Of a stretch of 6,717 nt of DNA, positions 6,616 through 6,717 are shown in pieces. The notes beneath the pieces were generated by a model that was given only the letters and a program-made list of their open reading frames with translations, was not told the DNA's origin and did no database searches. The translations under genes were made by a program, and so were the position numbers. The DNA is taken from positions 1 to 6,717 of the forward strand of contig JBMSHD010000112.1 of NCBI GenBank assembly GCA_049416425.1, given 5' to 3'. The DNA is from JBMSHD01 sp049416425 (lineage in GTDB: Bacteria; Pseudomonadota; Gammaproteobacteria; Francisellales; Francisellaceae). The stretch's first letter is position 1; each line of letters begins with the position of its first letter.

Positions 6616-6643
6616 ATTTTAACATTATTTATTTCAATAGCAA
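6616..6643 (-). promoter_or_regulatory. Putative extended -10 promoter for hfq
   Basis: On the - strand TTGCTA (6643-6638, 4 of 6 to the -35) and TAAAAT (6621-6616, 5 of 6 to the -10) are 16 bases apart, and TG at 6624-6623 adds an extended -10. Transcription would start near 6609 and leave a leader of about 38 bases before the hfq ATG. It lies entirely within the 93 bases between hfq and the repeat end, so hfq need not depend on the mobile element or on a distant miaA promoter. An inverted repeat, TGCC-GT-GGCA (6616-6607), overlaps the expected start site. Confidence 0.45.
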
Positions 6644-6663
6644 ACTCAAATTCACATCTAAGA

Positions 6664-6688
6664 CAGGGCTGTCTTATTAAAATTCAGC
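6664..6688. repeat. Inverted repeat, right copy (pairs with 26-50)
   Basis: Starts CAGGGCTGTCTTATT and is the reverse complement of 26-50 at 24 of 25 bases, with the first 21 exact. Its outer tip (CAGGG) faces the window interior, mirroring the left copy, so each copy is the end of an element lying outside the interval 51-6663. Confidence 0.8.
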
Positions 6689-6717
6689 GCAATAAATATA
6701 CAGATTGGATGTTAAAT
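6664..6717. mobile_element. Partial end of an insertion-sequence-like element (right edge)
   Basis: After the 25-base terminal repeat the sequence differs from the left edge, as expected for the opposite end of the same element. An ATG at 6709-6711 (M-L-N to the window end) could be the start of a transposase reading rightward, but only three codons are visible and no strong ribosome site precedes it. No target-site duplication can be tested because each element's other end is outside the window. Confidence 0.45.

Noticed and set aside
51..6663. The block as a genuine composite transposon carrying cargo genes
   Set aside because: The content is ordinary core genes with no resistance, accessory or transposase genes inside. 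Edge repeats from independent insertions or contig breaks explain the arrangement more simply.
1..6717. CRISPR arrays, tRNA or rRNA genes, prophage or toxin-antitoxin modules
   Set aside because: No regularly spaced repeats, cloverleaf patterns or matching gene products were seen on either strand.

Overview
The window carries a compact set of conserved bacterial genes, all recognisable from their protein motifs. The block hfq-hflX-hflK-hflC, the enterobacteria-like Hfq core (Sm1, YKHA Sm2, RRE rim), the two SPFH proteins and an RNase D of DEDDy plus HRDC type all point to a gammaproteobacterium. Intergenic DNA is AT-rich. I cannot name the genus; matching repeat ends at both edges suggest a genome that carries a repeated mobile element.

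Layout, left to right. Positions 1-50 end in a repeat whose inverted copy lies at 6664-6717. Both look like the outer ends of insertion-sequence copies that extend out of the window. Between them, on the + strand, are rnd (145-1254) and a small two-helix membrane protein gene (1324-1527) with a plausible promoter of its own. On the - strand, read from right to left, are hfq (6570-6214), hflX (6126-4828, TTG start), hflK (4796-3756), hflC (3759-2851, ATGA overlap with hflK) and ugd (2847-1528, 3 bases after the hflC stop). The two sets converge at 1527/1528, where the stop codons abut. A short hairpin there may end the ugd transcript. No stretch longer than 300 bases lacks a gene.

How the genes relate. 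Hfq is the RNA chaperone for small RNAs, HflX is a ribosome-associated GTPase, and HflK/HflC form the membrane cage around the FtsH protease. Together they are a well-known post-transcriptional and proteolytic control cluster. The unusual member is ugd (UDP-glucose 6-dehydrogenase, a precursor enzyme for surface sugars), which by spacing is the last gene of the same transcription unit. Other points of interest are the repeat ends close to hfq and rnd, a strongly acidic Hfq tail, and a terminator-like hairpin between hfq and hflX. I see no sign of an undescribed defence, CRISPR, phage or biosynthetic system; most of the window is ordinary core genome.
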